From: Loxodes magnus | Lineage: Eukaryota > Ciliophora > Karyorelictea > Loxodida > Loxodidae | Assembly (NCBI GenBank): GCA_946699065.1 | Contig: CAMPDV010000196.1 | Coordinates: forward strand, 186,001 to 250,000 | Direction: 5' to 3' | Length of the DNA stretch: 64,000 nucleotides | Part shown: in pieces, positions 1-12,827 of the stretch | Layout of the letters: each line of letters opens with the position of its first letter | Position numbering within the stretch: position 1 is the stretch's first letter | The notes under the pieces: model-generated | The model's input: only the letters and a program-made list of their open reading frames with translations | Databases searched by the model: none | Told to the model about the DNA's origin: nothing | Program-made: the position numbers and the translations under genes

Positions 1-717
1 GCTAGTTTTAGCATCTATTTTATTATATCTTACTGGATTATGCTTTTATAAATAGAAAATAGCATTTGATGTATTATCTATAGTAATAAATTAAAGCAAG
101 TATTTAAAGGTATTTATACTAAATTAGAATCATTAAGTTCATTAAGCTTTCATTTACTCTTTAGAGAAAATACCATTTATATATATTTAAATTACCTAGC
201 TTTTTAGTATGTTTTAGATTAGTAGATGTAAGGCTAGACTAGTTTTCCAAACTTATAGAAAAGGATTGTTAAATGAAAATTAGACTGTTCTTTATTATAA
301 ATGCTTCACTTGCTTTAAATTTTCAATTTTATTTACTTTTTGTGTGTTTTCCTTTTTTCTTTGCTGCTAGTATCGCTATCTAATTCTTTACTTAGCATCA
401 TTAGGCTTTTTAAGCATTTTTAGAGTTATTGCATAATTTTAATATCTAACGAGTGCAGTTTTGCATTTCATACATGAACGAGCTTGTAAAAAATTTTAAC
501 TCTTAAACATAAAGACTACTAAGTAGCTAAATACCTTCATAATTATAGGTTATATACTCTTTTTGGTTGAAAGGTAATATTTAAAGCTAAACCATAATAC
601 AAAAGCACAGATTTTCATTTAATGCGTGAACTTATTTAACAGTATTAAATATATTACTCTTAGGATGCCTAAGTTTTAAAGATTTAAAGTGTTATAATAA
701 AATAGCAATAAATTAGC
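1..717. other. AT-rich non-coding flank
   Basis: This stretch lies downstream of the coiled-coil gene that ends at 718 on the minus strand. I see no frame with protein-like composition and no RNA gene in it. Confidence 0.4.
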
Positions 718-3700
718 TCAATTTTTTCCTTTAGTAGTCTTTTTTCCTGAGGAATTAATGCCTAATTTCTATTACTTTTCCATTATAATATCTTCAATAA
801 TGCAAAACTCAAGCTTCCAATTTAATTCCTGTTTCATGAAAGACACGAAAGATTTTATTTGTGATTTAGAGATCTTAGGATGAGTAACTTTTATCTGAAA
901 TGAGCTAAAACTTACTGATATTTGAAAGCTCTCAAGTCAAGTATTTCTTTTATTCAGAATTTCGTTCACTAAATAGTCTTTCTGTAGTTGATACTAGGTA
1001 ATTGGACTTGTTTTCAGTGCTTATATTTTATCATTAACTTGGCTTATAATAAATTTCCTGAATTCTTTGATTAGCTTCTCATCATACTATTTTTCTTCTG
1101 TCTCGAAAGTAGAAAAATCTTAGCTATGGTCAAAAATCTTGTTGCCTCTTATTTAGGGTTTTCTTTGAAGTAAATACTCCTTTGTTGTTCTTACTTCTCT
1201 AGTCTCTTTTCAAGGTCTTCTATAACTTCTCTCAATTTTCTGCCTGTACTAGAAGCTGATTTGCTTTTAAATTGAAGGCCTCACAAAAGATTTGTTAAGA
1301 GATCTTATGCTTGTTTTAATAGGAGATAAAGAGGAAACTACATTCTTGAATTTCTTAGGTGTTTAAGGCCTGGGAATTCTAATTTAAGTATCCTTATTTT
1401 CTTTAAAATACTAGATCATGGCTTCTATATACAGTCTCACTCATTTGTTAGGTATACTCTCATTTTCTGGTCTAAAATACTTCTACAAATAAAATTCAGC
1501 ATTTTAGACTTTGTGCTTATCAAGGTGCTTGTTTTTAATAAGATAAGGAACATTCTTCATTATGTATATAACTTGGTCAATTTACTGAAAATTAAGAAGT
1601 ACATCATCTCAATTTTTAGTCTAGAAAACTATATTCTTATCTCCTGAGAGTAAGTAAAGTAAGCTCATTCCTAGATTTTAGATCGATTTCGTGACCTCCT
1701 TTTGATTTCTAAACTATTCTATAATCTTTTTCTTGCACAGATTGCTGACACACGTGTTAAGGTCAACTTTCTCCTTTTTTCTCCTGAAGCTGCAGTATTC
1801 AGATTTAGACCTTCGATGATTTTAATAAGATCTGTTAATAAGTTTATTTAAGCTTTATTAATTAGTAATACTAGATAAGTTGCTCAAATCTTCTTATGTG
1901 TTTACTATTTAAGTACTTAAATTAATCGATTGGTCATTAACGTTATATTAGGATGTAGCATCTGTTGATTTGTTCTCTTCTATTTCTCTTTAGTTTATAT
2001 TCATACTTAGTTCTAGCTGTTAACGCTTCGATTAGCGTAATTTTCTCTTTTTCTCATATTCCTAGATACTCTTTTTAGATCTTTCTTTCTAAGGAATATT
2101 TTAAAGAACCTGCTATTCTTACTTACTTAGTTAGTAATTTAATTCTTGCTATTGATTCTCAAATGTAGATCTATTATCTAACGCTTATTGACTTATAATT
2201 TCAAAAGGATTTTATTCCTTGTTTTCTTAATTTTCGTCGATAGATTCATTTTCTTTTTAAATTTCTTCCTTAGTTTCACTTTCATTTCTTTATAACTCTA
2301 GTGAGTTGTCTTAAGATAATTCACACTAAGATTCTTAATTATCATTAGTTTAGTTTTCTTAAGAAGTTGAAGACTCAGAATCCTCATCATCACTATTATT
2401 ACTACTACTATCATCACTATCATCCTCCTAAATTTCATCTATTTTTACAGTTTCATTATTCTATTTTCCCAAATGTGAGGTAAATAAATTCAAAAAATGA
2501 TCGTTCATTACAGACATTTTCATCTTATTTATCAGATTTTATTTAGGAGGTTCCTTTAGACTTCACAGTTTTTTCCTTTCTTCTGTTTTTTATTTAGCAA
2601 ATTCCTATTCTTCTTAGATCTAAAATAGTTCAATTTTGTCTTTATTATTTAGATTTATATATCCATTAGATATTGATCTCTTTAAACTGTTGTCTAATCC
2701 TCTTAACTTTTTCATATAATGCTTTTCCATTACATGCTTTTTTGTCTTCTAGAAAACTGAACTTCATTTTGTTATCTGATTTGGCATGATAAATTATGAT
2801 TGCCGAACTACGTTAATTCATGTTCTTTCTTTTAAAACTCTTTGTTGTTTATTCTAAATCAGTTCTGCTACCTTTTTTGCTTCAGACTTAGCTTAATCAT
2901 CTTAGACGTTGCTTTTTTCTTTAATCTCTTGAAGCACCATCTTATTTGCAAGATCTCTAAAAGGTTTTCTCTCCATAATTTCTTCTTCTAAGGTCTAATC
3001 ATCTTCCTGTAACTAAATTGATTGTAGTAAATTGATTGTTTTCCTTTATAAATTAAGTTCTAGTTACTTGATGGCATTCAAGCGCCTTTAGGCTTCATCC
3101 TATTCTTCGTTTGTTTAACCCAACTGATTTCAATTTACAAAATCACTGCTGGATAAAATAGCCTTTTTAAAATACTGAATTTGCTCTACAAGTTTCTCAG
3201 ACTTTATTTCTATAACAATGATATTTCTCAACTTATTAAGACTCTTTTTTTTCAAACCATAATTAGTTTTTTCTTCTTTTGGCTCCTTTTCAGTAGCTTA
3301 TTTTCATCTCTTGGACATATTTAGTCTCCTCTTTTTGCTTTCTATTAATTACGCAATTTTCTTTGCTTCTTGCTACGCGAATTCACTGATTTACTAACTA
3401 CATCTCTCTATAAATTCTTGAGCTACCATAAAATTAGCTCTTTCTCTATTAGGCTTCCTTTCTTCAATTTCTTCTTCAATCGTTTAATCATCCCCACATT
3501 CTTTTATCTACTACAGCATTACTTCCATCTTCCTTTATAGGTTTAATTCAAGTTCCTTTATAGCATTTCTCCTTTTATACATTTCAGCTGTTTTTTCGTA
3601 TTTTATTTCTTTGGTACTACTTTACATGATTGGCTATTAAAAGTGTTGAATATGCTCAATTAATTTGAATTTAACAATCTCCTAGATTGTTATATAAAGT

Positions 3701-5187
3701 ACTTGCTTTTATATCTAATACCGCTAGACTTTGTTTTAATTTAGTTGTATAGAGAATTCTTTTGCTTTGTTCCACTCAGATTCCTTATGAAATATCTACT
3801 TTTTATTCTCAATCAGTTAGGCTATCTTCTTAGCCTACTATTTCGCTTAAGCTATAAAATGAGCTTCTTTTTCTTGGGATTCTTACTTGACAAGCATATT
3901 AGCAAGTTACCTTTAGGGTTTTCTTTGCTCATTTTCTTCTTCGATTGATAACTTATCTTTTGATTGAAATACCTCTTATAAAAGGCTGACTGATTTTCTT
4001 TAAAGATTTGCTTCTAGTTTTTTAATGGCATTTTGTCTTGTAACATTTTCCTATTCTTACTCAATATTCTCAATAAGATCTTCCTAGGTAACTAATACTG
4101 ATTTCTAGAGATTGACAAACTGTTCTGTTAGTTCTTCTGGTTATATTATAATCTGCTTAATTTAATGACTCAAAATTTTTTTCTTTGACTGATCCATTAA
4201 AATCTGCATAATCCTTTCATTATTACCAAACTAACTGCTTTATTCTTCCTCAGACTAAGTAAAATCAGATGATTCACTACTTTAGTTATCATTAACTTGT
4301 TCCTCTTGAAAGCCTCTTTCGTATAATTCTTATGATATAATCCTTTCATTTTACTGAGTTTCTTGCTATTCCTCATATTTATTCAGCACAACTTCTTAAT
4401 TTTGCAGTTAGTAGTATTAATTAGATTATATTTCAGTTGGTTGCTATACTTATATTATTTCTATTTTATATGCTTAGATAACATTTAAGTTAGCACTCTA
4501 ACTTCATTATTAAATGCTTTTACCTTCAATTTCAGTAAGTTTACTTTATATTTATTACTCTTCCTCTATTTACTAATTTTAAAATGGCTATATAGTTTAT
4601 ACAATTTCCATTGTTCTAAATACTTAGGAAATTTATATGGTTTACTTGCTTTAATTTAATTACAAATCTATTGGAATCTCTTTACTAGTTATATGTACAT
4701 TAGCTTTTGTAAGGTTATGCTTTATAACATTCTATTAGCATTAATTACTCTCATACATGCTTTAATTATCTTTGATCTCTATTATTCTACTCAATATTTA
4801 GATTTTTTATAAACCACTGCTAAGCTTTAAGTCTTTAGATAACTTTTTCCTTTTGTTCTGACTTTCCATTTTAAGCGGAAACTCTATTTGTTCATCTTTA
4901 ATTTTCAGAACAGTAGACTCTGTTATACTCTTACGTTCAGCTCTTTCTTATCACTCTAAACCTTAGACTTAAAAAGACTACCCAACATCTTTTAAAGTTT
5001 CACTAACCTCCTATTTCTTAATCTCTCTGGCAATAAGTCTCGCTAAGGAATCAACGTTTTAATTAGATTTAGTTTAAAGAAAAATTTCTTTGATGATAGA
5101 TTTAATTCTGGAGGTTCTCTATTTCTAGTTTCAAGGCACTTGTTTGGAAGGATCCAAATCAAACATAGAGTTTCTGGTTAAGTTCAT
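718..5187 (-). CDS. Large repetitive coiled-coil protein (1,489 aa)
   Basis: One uninterrupted frame (TAA/TAG=Q, TGA=W) runs from the ATG at 5187 (MNLTRNSMFDLDPSK) to the TGA at 720-718. The middle is Glu/Lys/Gln-rich coiled coil. A module starting near 4028, 3560 and 3072 repeats about every 155-163 codons with related cores (RQNAIKKLEANLQRK, RRNAIKELELNLQRK, RRLNAIKQLELNLQRK), each followed by a DDQT/LSIEE-like acidic stretch. An acidic Ser/Asp-rich linker lies around 2350-2460. The C-terminal third (about 720-1700) is more globular and ends in GKKTTKGKN. TGA at 937-939 is read as W because the protein-like frame continues to 718. I do not recognise the family; a cytoskeletal or basal-body scaffold is an inference from architecture only. 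No intron was needed. Confidence 0.85.
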
Positions 5188-7059
5188 ATTAACTGATTTG
5201 CTATTTATTACTTTAATTTAATTTAACTTTAGTTCCCTTTATTAACCCTATACTCAAATATCTCTCTATTTCCTCTCTTTAGTATCTTAAATATACTCTT
5301 AGTATCCTTTTTGGAAACTTATATGAATGAGTTATTTAGGCTGCTTTGATAGAATGGTAGTATAGTATATGCACTGTGCTTATTTAGAAATCTACAGTCT
5401 TTTAAGAAAATTCTATTATCTTACTAAAAATTAGTAAAGCTGGACTAATTCTTTGATATTTAAAAGCATAGCAAGTAACTTTTGCTTTAGTACTTTAAAG
5501 CCCCATTATAAAGATAGCAGTTTTGTTTGATTGTATGAGAAATCAAATATTTGTAAGGGACTATAAGAGCTCTCTACTTTATTAGACTTAAGATGAAAGC
5601 TTGTTAGTAGATTTAAGTAGAGGTTATTAATTTTGCCTCTAATAGAAGTAAAATCAAACTAAGCATTATTGAAAGAAATATATAGCTTGAGATTAAATGA
5701 GTGGGACTTGCTAATTTCTAATGGAAAACTTCCTACTTTTTTCTTAAGTATGAAAAATGCATATAAAGGAACTTCTTGCTTAAGATTTTTAAAAGCTTAT
5801 ATATATACTATAATTAGTCTAAACAGATTGTTCTAATAAACTATCTATTTTATTATTCAGATAACAGTTTAGCAAGCAAAGACATATTTTAAAATACAAA
5901 CTGTATATAAATTACCAAAATTCTATTTCTATGGATTTTATAATAATGAGAATAGACTTAAGATATAAGCATAGCGGAACCAATATAAATACAATGAATG
6001 CCTATTTATACTTGTATAGTATCTAATCTCTTCTTATCTTTATTTCTCGTTATTAAGTCAGATATTATAACTTCTGTGTAAAATCTTAGTAAATTTACTC
6101 TTGGAAGTTGCTTAGTTTTTTCTTAAGGTTTAAATGATAAATTTAATTGATTTAAGTTAGTGATTATTATGAGTACGACATCTTGAAAGGGTTTATTATA
6201 TCACTTGCAGCTTTATTTTGCTTTCATTATCTAGAACGTTTTTACTTTATCGAATCTAAGATATTTTACTTATCTTAAAGCTGTTAAGATGAAGCTTTAT
6301 ATCCATATAACTCTTAAAATTCAATTATTAACCTAGATTATGGAAGCAAACACTATGCATTCTGAATTTAATCTTTTTAAAGTTTTAAATCATTTGTATG
6401 CTTTTAATACTGAAGCTTAACTTCGGTCAGTAATATTAAAACAGCAACACCAAAAACTAGTTAATTGTTTAATTTTGGCATATTAATGGCATAATGATTC
6501 TAATTCTCTCTTGCTTTAACTTATATTACTTTCAATATCTTCCCCTTAATGAAGGATTGCTTAAGTAAACCATATTAAGTAGCATATACCTTTAATGCTA
6601 ATATCTTCTTAGAATTTACAAATAATGAGCTATTATTCGCTCTAATAAACTAAGCTCTTTTGCTTATCATTTTAAATATTTAGAATATTCTATATTCTCT
6701 CTGATTGTTAAAAATATAATAATAGATACTATGAAGGTATCTGATTTAGCTAACTAGTAAAGTAGCAATTTATTAAAAGGTTATATATTAAAGAACTTTA
6801 ATTAGCTTCAGTGATTGTATATTTCTATTAAGAACTATCGTTTTTTTTTGGTTCATAATTAGTCTATCTTTTATTTAGCCTGACATAGCTGATTAGTATT
6901 ATTTCGATTTAAGCTAAATTTATTTAAACCTTGAGAAACATATAGCTTTTTAATAAATTCTGAGGAATGAAAATGAAAATTAAATACAGAAGTTAAAAGT
7001 AATAATATCTCCATTGTCTTCTTTACCTCTACGACTTTTTTCCTTTTTCGAATCTCTGT
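5188..7059. other. Long AT-rich intergenic region
   Basis: No supported gene. A 45-codon plus-strand ORF at 5535-5672 ends in TGA and has passable composition, but nothing supports it. The second coiled-coil gene may read on to a TGA at 6853 if its TGA at 7060 codes for tryptophan. Confidence 0.35.
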
Positions 7060-7839
7060 TCATCTCTTTTTCCAGCCTTATTTTTTACTTAGCCTCTTTA
7101 AATACCTTTTTAACTTACTCCTATATCTGAATTAAGGTTTTACTTGCTGCTTTAATGTTTACTATAGCTCTGCTATTTACTTTTCCGCCTTTATCATTTT
7201 AGCAAAAATTTCCTTTTTCCTTTTTTTTGCATTCATTAGCCGCTACTCAGTCAAATCAACTATTTGCTTTAATTATAGAAACTCTACTAGTTCTTAATTA
7301 TGCTACTCTTATAACTGTTCTAGTTGCTCACTATAATTAGATATCTATTACTAGTCACTCATTATATCATAAGAAACTGCTTCTATTTCACTCAAGTCTG
7401 TGCCATTTATGCCTGTGTTTTCTTGCATTTAACTATCCAAGTGCAGTTTTTAAGAGTACAGAACATTGAAATTTCTCCTTATATTAAAAATCTCATCCTT
7501 AATCCTTAACTTCTATTTTACTAGTTTCTGCACCCTTTCCTAAAGCATTTGATTCTCACTTTCAGCAGACTAAACTTTCCTTTTGATATCTTAGTGGGTT
7601 TCCTGCTATTGTTCAAAATACATAGTTTAGTTTTTAGTAGCCTAAATTTAATTTCCTTAGCATTCATGATAGAATTTCTAATAAAGAGGGTTTTATTACT
7701 TTTTAGGTCTTCTAGTTCTACTAGTAGATCTTATTTTTGATTGTCTAATGTCTACAGTTCTTAATATGAAGGACATAGAAGAATTTCTTTAAGCTTTGAA
7801 AAACTCCCTTGCACTATTAACTTTATTCCTTATTTTCAT
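7060..7839 (-). CDS. Coiled-coil protein, unknown function
   Basis: The frame from the ATG at 7839 (MKIRNKVNSAREF; a second ATG lies at 7776) is rich in Glu, Lys, Gln and Leu and has a heptad-like pattern, for example KAEKQIAELQQTLKQQ near 7150-7195 and ESENQMLQERVQKLVKQK near 7510-7570. The N-terminus is basic (RSTSRTRRPKKQ). I place the stop at TGA 7062-7060. The next 19 codons (TEIRKRKK...) still look coding, so that TGA could be tryptophan and the protein could run to the TGA at 6855-6853; this end is unresolved. No catalytic domain is visible, and a structural role is inference only. It lies on the same strand as the large coiled-coil gene, about 1.9 kb away. Confidence 0.6.
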
Positions 7840-8613
7840 TTAATTACTCTATTTAATTAAAAACACCTTCTTTCCAAGATAGATTAAAGCCTTTACTAAA
7901 GAGAGAAGTAAGGCATTAAATATATTAAAGCTGATAGAAAATTAATTGGCTTCACTAAATAATTTAGACTTAAGCTAAAATTCCTCGTAACGCGACGAAT
8001 CTCTTTATATTTTGAAGGGAGTAAATCATCAAACTCAAGGACTATTAAATTTTTGACACAGGCACTCATTTATGTATCAATGGGCTAGATATGTTTTACT
8101 ATAATATAAGGATTCAAAATCTTTGACGTAAATAAGCTAAAAGCAGGTTTAAATACTTAAAAATGAAATAAAAAATACTAATATGATTATCCAACAGAGC
8201 ATGCAGATAGTTAGTAATGATTAAAGCCTTGTATGCTAATGTAGTGTATAAGAGTTAAAAAAATAAAAGGGATAATAAATTGATAGGCTTTAAGTAATGT
8301 CTTAGGAAAATAATTAGCATAAATAATTATTAAAGCAAGGAATGTAAAAATGATATAAAACTTCATTAAATGTTAACAATATGACTCTTAGAAAACGTAT
8401 AATGATCTTAACGTTCAACTACATATAGATAAAACAATAAATAATACTAAATCCTTTAGAATCATTTAAAAATAAAATAACGATTGATAAAGCTTAAAGA
8501 TAAAGGATACTAAAAGAAAATAAAGACAAATCTTCTAATCCTCAAACTCACATTGCTGATGTCTAATAATAAAACTAGGATATTTATTAATTAAGTTAGT
8601 GATTAATCATTAA
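7840..8613. other. Intergenic, nothing recognised
   Basis: A- and T-rich DNA between two minus-strand genes. No protein-like frame or structured RNA is evident. Confidence 0.35.
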
Positions 8614-9697
8614 TCATTAAAATAGCTGATCGCCTTCTGGCTTAATTGAAGTTTTTAACGTATAAAATCTCCGTTCCTGCATGTTCTGTCCTTGCACTGC
8701 ATTTTTTCTTAACTTCTCTCTTTTATATAATCTGAGTTGTGATTTTTTTTTTTTTCCATTTCCCGATGGGAAGAATTCCATCGCTCGTTACTTCAGTTGG
8801 TATTAGTTAACATTTCTCCAGATATTCATTCTTATTTTTTTCTATTAGGGACATTTGCGTCATAAATGTCAAGTTCCGTTGCAAATGTAGCATCTTTTTC
8901 TTGCTCTAGGAAATGTCCTTTCTGGCTTCTCTATTTCCATTGGAGTTCCTTATGAAGGCTTCTACAGATTTTCTTATTTTAATTTGAGTCTTGAATCTAA
9001 TTTTACTCAGTTTTTCTCGTATTACTCTTGCATTATTCAAATATCATTCTCTAAGCTTGCCATTTGCTCAAAACTAAGACTTTTGCTCTTAGGTCTACCA
9101 TATGGGTTTCATCATCATCATCACCATTTATCAAATTCTAACTTATTACAAAAATCTCTTTCTTCTGGGAAATTAATTCCTCTTCGAGTTTTTTTATGTT
9201 TCTAATAAGGTGTTAAATCAGCTATTTCATCTACTAAGAGTCCATTTGTTTTATTTCAATATTTTCTAAATCAAATGTAATAGGATCTATATTGAATTAT
9301 CGTACTTTACCTTCTTCGTCTATTTTTTATTTTATCGTAATTATTTTTATCGATTAATTTTAGTGGTCTCTTTTTCCAGTTTTCAATGGAGGTGTTGAGC
9401 TGTGGTAATTAATCTGATCTGAATTTTTATCTCAAATCTTGCTTGTCCTTTGATGAAAGAGATCCGCTTTATTTTAATTTGTAGGAGTTAGTATTTTTTA
9501 TGAATTCTTCTTATCTATTAGATAGTTCTGCCCATTTTTTTAAAAAGACCATTAATCTGAAGAAGACGTACTGATAATATGTGCTTCTGGTTTTCTCTCC
9601 TGTTCTAAGGAGGTGGTAAAAAACTCTTCTTGAATCAAGCGATTTTATATTATACTATGTTAGAGATATTAAAATAATAGCCTTTATATAATTTCAT
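8614..9697 (-). CDS. Gag-like CCHC zinc-knuckle gene, apparently frameshifted
   Basis: Two minus-strand frames look coding in succession. Codons whose first base is at 9299 mod 3 cover about 9650-9245 (FNIDPITFDLENIEIKQM). The frame ending at TGA 8616-8614 covers about 9240-8614 (LLVDEIADLTPYQKHKK) and contains one CCHC zinc knuckle at 8892-8851, reading CYIC-NGTW-H-LWRK-C (CX2CX4HX4C), with both tryptophans encoded by TGA. It is preceded by MEIEKPE. The same MEIE/MDIE-plus-knuckle layout recurs at 26108-26149 and 35840-35880. Joining the two frames needs a -1 shift near 9243. The start is uncertain: ATG 9697 with a 32-nt intron is one possibility. Zinc knuckles bind single-stranded nucleic acid; a retroelement gag origin is inference, as no reverse transcriptase is present. 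A run of five TGA codons lies in frame at 9123-9109. Confidence 0.5.
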
Positions 9698-10022
9698 AAT
9701 TTTATTTTCCACTACAAATAGCATTAAATTTATTCTATCAATAAGCTAAGTTTTCTATACTAAAACTTAGTAAATAGAGATTAACAAGGATGTGTAATTC
9801 TATCTCATATTTCATCATAGAGAAGATTCATTATTTATATGCTTTATTACACTCCTGTCATTGTATCACTATAATCACTATCACTTACCATTACCAAATT
9901 ATATGTGGATGCTTGATAATACAATATCTTTTATTAATTTTAACTAAAAGGCTTAGGATCAAATTTTATTAGAGAAAATGTTTCCTTTAATAAAAGACAA
10001 TAAAAAGTTTTATATTTATGGC
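9698..10022. other. Intergenic, nothing recognised
   Basis: 325 bases between minus-strand genes. A standard-code ORF at 9790-9972 (+) has no supporting composition or homology. Confidence 0.35.
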
Positions 10023-10343
10023 TCAATTTTACATATTTTCATCTGAAACTACTTCAAGCTGAGATAATTCTGCTATCTATTCAATAAGCTAATAGAATTG
10101 TTCTTTCATCTTCTCGTAATTTTTCTACAGTTTCTCTAAATAAATTCTAAGGTATTAGTGTCAATTTAAAGCCATTTATTCGTTGCTATTATTTACCAAA
10201 ATCATGTTTGAGTAATTCCATACTAGAGTGAACTATCACTGGCTTTTTTCTTGAAATTTCCTATAAAAAAAGTTACAATGCAGCATTCTTGTTGATGGAA
10301 CTAATTTCGCTATTACTAAAGCACTCATTTTCACTTTAGACAT
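10023..10343 (-). CDS. Small coiled-coil protein (106 aa)
   Basis: ATG 10343 (MSKVKMSALVIAKLVPSTR) to TGA 10025-10023 in one frame. The C-terminal half is a clear amphipathic helix (LEKLQKNYEKMKEQFYQLIE) followed by an acidic tail (LEVVSDENMQN). The N-terminal half is hydrophobic and aromatic. An alternative frame over 10081-10440 also has reasonable composition (SEISSINKNAALQLFLQEIS), so the reading frame of the 5' half is not certain. I do not recognise the family. Confidence 0.5.
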
Positions 10344-10696
10344 AAAAACATGAATAATCAGACTTTTGAAAAAACAGAGACTTACAAAGAGTATTTAATA
10401 ATATTTATATTATGTCAAGCTTTAGTTCAATATATGAAACTAGAAAAAAAAAATAAAGAGAGATTTCAAGTATTTAAACAATTAAATAAATCAAAAAAAA
10501 TATAAGAAGTAAAGTCTTTACTTCTTATCTAAATCAATTTAAAAATAAATATAAAAAAAATAATTTTTACTTAGAGATATGATAATAATGAAAAGAAATT
10601 TATGTTGACTTTAAAATTTTTTTATAATAGGGCATTTTTATAACTCAAAATTAGCTGCAGAACTTATAATATATTAATATAATTTTATTAGTTTTT
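10344..10696. other. Intergenic, A/T homopolymer-rich
   Basis: Contains A-runs around 10445-10560 and a short AAGTAAAG/CTTTACTT inverted repeat near 10507-10525. I see no gene beyond the alternative frame noted for the neighbouring small ORF. Confidence 0.35.
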
Positions 10697-12204
10697 TCAA
10701 ATGTCCGTCACATCAACACTCAATAGCTTAATATGATTACTTGACCCTAATAATGAAACTGCTGGATACCAAACAGTACTAGTAAAATTAATATTCGAAA
10801 AGGCTTTACCTTGATCACTATTTTCAATTGTAAAAGATAAATGTCCTTCTTTTGTATTGATATTTATTTTTATTGTTTATAAATCATACATGTGCTTTCC
10901 ATATGAATCATTAAACCCTCCATTGAATCTTTGCTAAGCATTCGAATTATAGCTATATTATGTTTTATCTCTCCTATCACTTACTCCAATTAGATCAATC
11001 CTTGTTATCAGGAGATATTCCAATAGCCATTTAATTTGAAGCTATAATTTTGAATAAAATTTCGTAAATTTTATCTGGCTGTAAACTAAAGTTCATTAAG
11101 CCACTCGCCCAACTATATCCAGTATTTCTAGCATCAATAAAGTCAGCATTTAATTTAGCATTTCTACTAAATTTATTTGGGCCAAAATGATATTACTTCT
11201 TATTGATAAATTCCGATTCAAGTTGATTGCAGTTTTAAAGCTTTAGTTAAAGTTAGTCGATGGACTAAGTATTTTAAGTCACTTAATTAATAGAGCTATT
11301 TAAAGTTTAATGCATTTGATTAACCGTTCTAAGTTCATTCATACTATTAGTGCATGCTACATGCTAATCTTAAATTTATTATAGTGATAACTGCTAAGAA
11401 CTTAGATTTTAAAAATAAGCATTTTAGAAAGAATTAAACTTTTCTTAGAACTAATTTATATTACTTTACTCAGTCTAAAATGTCTATTTCACTTCATTTT
11501 AATATTAAGTGTAGCTACCTTAAAGACTTTTTATTTGTTATTCAAATTCCTTCTTCAACTAGATTAGTTAAGACTAAAAATCAAAGGAGTTTTCCTTTGA
11601 GTTCTTATAATATTTTAGTGAATACTCTGTTTCATTGAATTTTATAGTTAGGTTTTTAAATATTTCTGTCTAAGTATTATCTTTCTCTTCAAACGTCTAT
11701 AATCTCGTTTAAGTAAAATCCATAATCTACTTTATTTAAGAAGAAAAGCTTTGAGACATATTAGATATAGAACTGCCTTACTAATTTTAGGTCTAATTAA
11801 TGGAAATTATTTCTTTTCTCTAAGTCTACTGAAGATCTTATAGCTGAGTAATGTTGCGTTTCATATCTTAATTATGTTCTAGTAGCTTTTGAAATTCTTG
11901 AATTATTAGCAGTAATATCCAGTTCTTCTTTTAAGCTTATAGTTTAGTACTTTAAATCCGCTCCTAAAGTTTACAGATTTTTTTCGTTTCACTAGATCTT
12001 TTAAGAAATGTTTTCACTATTTTCCTTCTATTCAGATTGAAGCTTCTACATACCATCCAACTTTTAATTGATTTATTGTTAGAATTTATTTAATTCAAAC
12101 TAAGTTTAAATATTGTAGTTCTCTAACTGCTCAATCCACTTTTACTATAACTCAGAATAATCCTAACTCAATAAGCATACCAGTATATGCTAACAGCTTT
12201 TCAT
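10697..12204 (-). CDS. Coiled-coil plus SPRY-domain protein
   Basis: The C-terminal ~190 residues form a SPRY/B30.2 domain: GYSWASGLMNFSLQPDKIYE, then IASNQMAIGISPDNKDWSNW, YSYNSNAQQRFNGGFNDSYG, GHLSFTIENSDQGKAFSNI and YPAVSLLGS near the end. The stop is TGA 10699-10697. The domain is continuous only if a 16-nt intron at 10984-10969 (GTAAGTGATAGGAGAG) is removed. The N-terminal part is Gln-rich coiled coil (11759-11180), beginning at ATG 11759 (MSQSFSSQ). A further coding-like frame upstream (12204-11770; ISLKEELDITANNSRISK) probably belongs to the same gene through an intron near 11735, but could be separate. SPRY domains bind proteins, and the coiled-coil/SPRY arrangement recalls TRIM proteins without a visible RING or B-box. 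The partner is unknown. Confidence 0.75.
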
Positions 12205-12575
12205 TAACTTGTTATAGCTATCAATAGAAGTACTTTAACAAAGCCAGAAGAATTAAAATATAGGAAACTTAAATTTTCCTTACAAGTTTATTTTTACCTA
12301 GCTAATCTTGGGAAAATATATCAGGACAAATATCATATTAGAGATGAAAGTCACTCTTTAGCAAAGACTCCTTCAAATCATTACTCTTAAGTGAAAAATT
12401 AATATTATAACAACAAGAAAAGCCTAAAATTTAAACTCCATTATTATAAATGAATCATAATTTATTAAATAAAACATTATTATTATATCATAAATATTTA
12501 TATACAATGTATTTCGGCTGTTTCTGGAGTACATTTTGGTAATCTGATGCAGTGTATACTATATTACGAGTAATC
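12205..12575. other. Intergenic, nothing recognised
   Basis: A possible extension of the coiled-coil/SPRY gene (hydrophobic frame from an ATG near 12337) was considered, but its composition is not convincing. Confidence 0.3.
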
Positions 12576-12827
12576 TCACACTAGATTGTACCAATGGGAT
12601 TTTTGGATATCTCTGTTGAGACATGCCTTACTTACCCCAGTTTTCTTTCTATCAGTTTTAAAGTTTTACTGAAGGACTTCTTTTATAGACTAAGTAACTA
12701 GTTCTTCTTTGGACCTTATACAATAAACCTTGAGCATTTTGATCAAGATTCGAGGATAGTCTTAAATAAGAAGATTCCCCATTAAGAGAAGATGAAGTGA
12801 CTCTTTGGACGAATAGAATGAAATCAT
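12576..12827 (-). CDS. Possible small protein (83 aa)
   Basis: ATG 12827 (MISFYSSKESLHLLLMGN) to TGA 12578-12576. The second half (RSKEELVTQSIKEVLQQNFK) has coding-like composition. A neighbouring frame is also passable, so this is a weak call. The frame can be extended upstream through an unusually GC-rich block at 12871-12898. I do not recognise the protein. Confidence 0.35.

Noticed and set aside
8984..9205. 73-codon plus-strand ORF with a histidine run
   Set aside because: The histidine run is the complement of the TGA/GAT trinucleotide repeat; the minus strand has the better coding frame with a zinc knuckle.
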